A stretch of 51,495 nt of DNA from positions 742,693-794,187 of the forward strand of contig BJOX01000223.1 in assembly GCA_009731375.1 (NCBI GenBank), in the 5' to 3' direction. The position numbers and the translations under genes are program-made. The notes beneath the pieces were generated by a model. That model ran no database searches, had not been told where the DNA came from, and saw only the letters and a program-made list of their open reading frames with translations. Positions 49,429 to 51,495 of this stretch are shown piece after piece (positions within the stretch are counted from its first letter, which is position 1; the number at the start of each line of letters is the position of its first letter). The DNA comes from Paulinella micropora. Taxonomy: Eukaryota; Cercozoa; Imbricatea; Euglyphida.

Positions 49429-49692
49429 TAAATTATTTATCGTCTCTAAATCGGCTATTTTTAAGTTCTTGTTATTTGCCCTCAGCTTCGTTCTTATTGT
49501 TGTTATGAGGTCCCGTTTTTTTTGTCGGTCGTCTGCCTTCTGTTTCTTTTCCTGTTGCTTGTTCGGCTTCGTGAATGTGAATTTATTAAAGGTTATATTG
49601 CCGTCTTTGTGTATGTATGGATAATATTTAATATAGGTCGTTTTGCCGTCGGCTATAATCTTTTCATTCGGCGGGCGGTCTATGTTTGCCAT
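49423..49692 (-). CDS. Small basic protein, 89 aa (right-arm copy)
   Basis: Differs from the left-arm copy only at Ile/Ser and Ser/Asn positions (NITFNKF, NNKNLKI). Overlaps the previous gene's end by six bases. The promoter-like module lies at 49693-49745. Confidence 0.6.
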   Translation of the reverse strand: MANIDRPPNEKIIADGKTTYIKYYPYIHKDGNITFNKFTFTKPNKQQEKKQKADDRQKKRDLITTIRTKLRANNKNLKIADLETINNLL

Positions 49693-49789
49693 TTTTAGAA
49701 AATTAGGTTATATATTTTGATTAATAATTTTATATATAGAAAAAACAAATTTAAAAAAATAATGTAATTGTTTAATATTGCGCCCTGTG

Positions 49790-49965
49790 TTTTTATGGGT
49801 CTGCGGGCCGTTATCTCCCGTTTTTAATGGTCGGCTGTCGGTCGCCCCCTGTGTTTTTTTTGTTTGCCGTCGGTTGGCCGTTATCCCCCATTTTTAATGG
49901 TTGGCTGTCGGTCGCCCCCTGTGTTTTTTTGGTCGTGTGTGTTTTTTGCTTGGTTGGGGCCGTTA
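49790..49965. repeat. VNTR/iteron array, right arm (about 2.5 units, 70 bp)
   Basis: CTGTCGGTCGCCCC at 49835-49848 and 49905-49918, exactly 70 bases apart. These are the complement of the box in the left arm. One unit fewer than the left arm. Confidence 0.8.
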
Positions 49966-50069
49966 CCCCTAAAAAAGCTGACAAAAGGTTTAATATTTCA
50001 AACCCCCTTTTTTTCATATTAAAAAATATCTACCCTAATATAAAAATGAAGATGACGACGACATAAAAA

Positions 50070-50300
50070 AAAACTCGTCCATTTTCAACCATATCTAAAA
50101 ACGGTCCTAAACACTCTAACGGCTTTTTTTTACCCACTACAAAAAAAACACACCCATTTTTCAACCATATCAAAAAACGGCCCTAAACACTCTAAAAGGC
50201 TAGTTTTAACAATGGGGCGACCGCCATCAAACTTTCTATAATAATAACTGTCGGTCGCCCCATACCTAAAAACGGCTCTAAACATTGCTAACCCCCTTTT
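50070..50300. promoter_or_regulatory. Origin-like cluster, right arm
   Basis: Single palindrome at 50214-50261 (10-bp arms, AT-rich loop) with three iteron copies (near 50080-50112, 50163-50195 and 50262-50287). Same order relative to the helicase stop as in the left arm. Confidence 0.55.
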
Positions 50301-50404
50301 TTAAACAACTTCAAAAAATGCCCGTGTTTTTTTATATATGGACATAAAATATATAAACACAATATACGGACATATAATATATAAACACAATATACAGACA
50401 TAAA

Positions 50405-51495
50405 TTATTTAAGCTCTTTTTTAGCTAATGCCATTTGTTCCAATTGTTCCCACATTTCATAAAAAGAAGGTTCGGCGGGTTCTTCCGTGGTCGCCGTATC
50501 TCCTAAAACTGGTATAAAATCGCTGTTTTTATTTCTTATGAATGATTTATTAACGGGGCCCTCTAACTTGTAATATTTGCTGTGTTTGTCAGTCGCTACA
50601 ACTTTAACCCCGTATAAGTCGCCCGTTAATCCGTTTATAAATTTTAAGATATGGTTTAAAAATGTTTTACTATCTGCTTTTAATTCGGCTATCGCCTGGG
50701 CCTTTCGCCGTTCCTTCTTTAATTTTGTTATCAGCTCCTGCGGGTTCGTTAAATGTTCCTCGTGTATCTCTTTTAATTTTTTTATTAAGTCGGCTCGGCT
50801 TATCTTTTGGTCGTCGTGGAATGTTTCAAAACCTAATTTTTTGAATATGTTTATTACTAAATGCTGTTTATTGTATTCTGCTTTTATTCCTATACTCTTA
50901 ATCGCCCAGGTTTTGCCGTCGTCGTTAATTACTCCGTCTTCATCCTTATTAAGTCTATTATAGGCTTTATAAAAATCACTATCTTTAACTTCTTCTAACC
51001 CGTTATCAAAGCTAAAAACATTATTATTATAAAATCTCGTTAAATTCTTATATTGTCTAATTTTCGCTTCGTCTCCATATTCTATATACCATTCGCTCGC
51101 GGTCGGGTATTTTTCTAATTTGTAAGCGGTTTTTAAACAATATTTTTTAATTTGTGCTTTATCTTCTTTCGTTATGTCGGCGGGTTGTGCCTTTGCCTTC
51201 TTAAATATCTTTTCGGCCTCCTCCTGTGTTATTCCCTTAGCCTTCGCCAGTTCTTCGGCCTGTTCTTTCTCTAATCGGGCTTCGGTCGTCTTTAAGTTTG
51301 TTTTTATTGCCTCTCTGTTTTCTTCCTGGTTATCGTCTGGCACATTTTCAACTGTATTACCGTAAATTATCTGGTTTTTTATAAAATTTTCTAAATAATT
51401 GTTTTTGTCGTTGTTGTCCTGGGCCGTTAATTTTGCTATTAATTTAGGGTAGGGGTGAGCAGTATCAACAGCGGGCCGTAGTGTGCTCGGGTCTA
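50405..51495 (-). CDS. Primase-helicase, C-terminal part of second copy (runs off window)
   Basis: Open to the window edge. 363 residues match the C-terminus of 39240-42680 with roughly 96% identity. Changes cluster at HDDQKIS and in the last 20 residues (SFYEMWEQLEQMALAKKELK). The N-terminal primase and motor domains are outside the window. Confidence 0.8.
   Translation of the reverse strand, partial: DPSTLRPAVDTAHPYPKLIAKLTAQDNNDKNNYLENFIKNQIIYGNTVENVPDDNQEENREAIKTNLKTTEARLEKEQAEELAKAKGITQEEAEKIFKKAKAQPADITKEDKAQIKKYCLKTAYKLEKYPTASEWYIEYGDEAKIRQYKNLTRFYNNNVFSFDNGLEEVKDSDFYKAYNRLNKDEDGVINDDGKTWAIKSIGIKAEYNKQHLVINIFKKLGFETFHDDQKISRADLIKKLKEIHEEHLTNPQELITKLKKERRKAQAIAELKADSKTFLNHILKFINGLTGDLYGVKVVATDKHSKYYKLEGPVNKSFIRNKNSDFIPVLGDTATTEEPAEPSFYEMWEQLEQMALAKKELK

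Larger units (their letters stand above)
46762..51495 (-). repeat. Large inverted repeat, right arm (runs off window)
   Basis: Mirror of 41590-46679. One palindrome copy and one fewer VNTR unit than the left arm. The last visible bases pair with the left arm at about 41590, so the repeat continues outside. Confidence 0.9.

Noticed and set aside
41590-51495. Inverted repeat as a pure assembly fold-back
   Set aside because: Arms differ at many coding positions, in linker length, in VNTR number and by a 263-bp duplication; a fold-back copy would be identical. Joining of two haplotypes or molecules is still possible.

Overview
The window looks like nuclear DNA of a microbial eukaryote (a protist) carrying virus-like or mobile DNA. 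Evidence for this: GT-AG introns, AATAAA-type 3' ends, long GATA/CT microsatellites, MYND and C2H2 zinc fingers, and a Roco GTPase with a TIR-like tail, alongside replication genes typical of large DNA viruses and plasmid-like elements. I cannot name the species. The assembly has eleven N gaps, mostly next to poly-G/poly-C runs or microsatellites, and many genes are broken by single-base shifts, often in homopolymers. Consensus error and real decay are therefore hard to separate.

Region 1 (1-17.2 kb) is GC-rich and gene-dense. It holds a frame-broken Roco (Roc-COR)-TIR gene, a 5'-truncated RecD-like SF1 helicase, a 344-codon gene with an in-frame TAG, a secreted or two-pass membrane glycoprotein, a MYND protein with an in-frame TAA, an ATPase/helicase fused to a MYND finger, a small membrane protein, a second MYND protein sharing the fusion's C-terminal module, a ten-finger C2H2 protein fused to a nuclease-like domain, and two unknown genes. 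Short G-run/C-run hairpins recur between genes. A shared 3'-end motif (GTCGAGCTTTTAATAAAA type) occurs at least three times.

Region 2 (17.2-24.6 kb) centres on a poxvirus-D5-like primase-helicase gene (about 20.8-23.7 kb, one clear 71-nt intron). Relics of the same gene lie on both sides (17.7 and 24.0 kb), linked by a 0.4-kb direct repeat. A 186-bp tandem repeat (x3) lies between.

Region 3 (24.6-36.8 kb) is almost wholly simple sequence (TATC/GATA, CT, CTT, GAAAG, TATG, AT), with a hairpin minisatellite, a MITE-like element, inverted repeats and a few short exon-like islands with splice signals. It may be introns of one or more genes.

Region 4 (37.2-51.5 kb) is AT-rich and compact, with a different codon style. 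It encodes a telomere-resolvase-like recombinase, several small DNA-binding-type proteins, and a 1146-aa protein joining an archaeo-eukaryotic primase, a zinc ribbon and a herpesvirus-origin-binding-protein-like SF2 helicase. From about 41.6 kb to the window end this DNA forms a large inverted repeat (arms of about 5.1 and 4.7 kb, 82-nt spacer). The gene copies have diverged by different amounts. Beside the helicase stop codon in each arm lies an origin-like cluster: a palindrome with GGGGCGACCG/CGGTCGCCCC arms around an AT-rich loop, iteron-like direct repeats, and a tandem repeat carrying the same GGGGCGACCGACAG box. My best reading is an undescribed self-replicating, possibly hairpin-ended, linear element or virus, integrated or co-assembled with protist DNA. 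The palindrome, repeats and ORFs are seen directly. The family calls rest on motifs read by eye. The replication model is inference.
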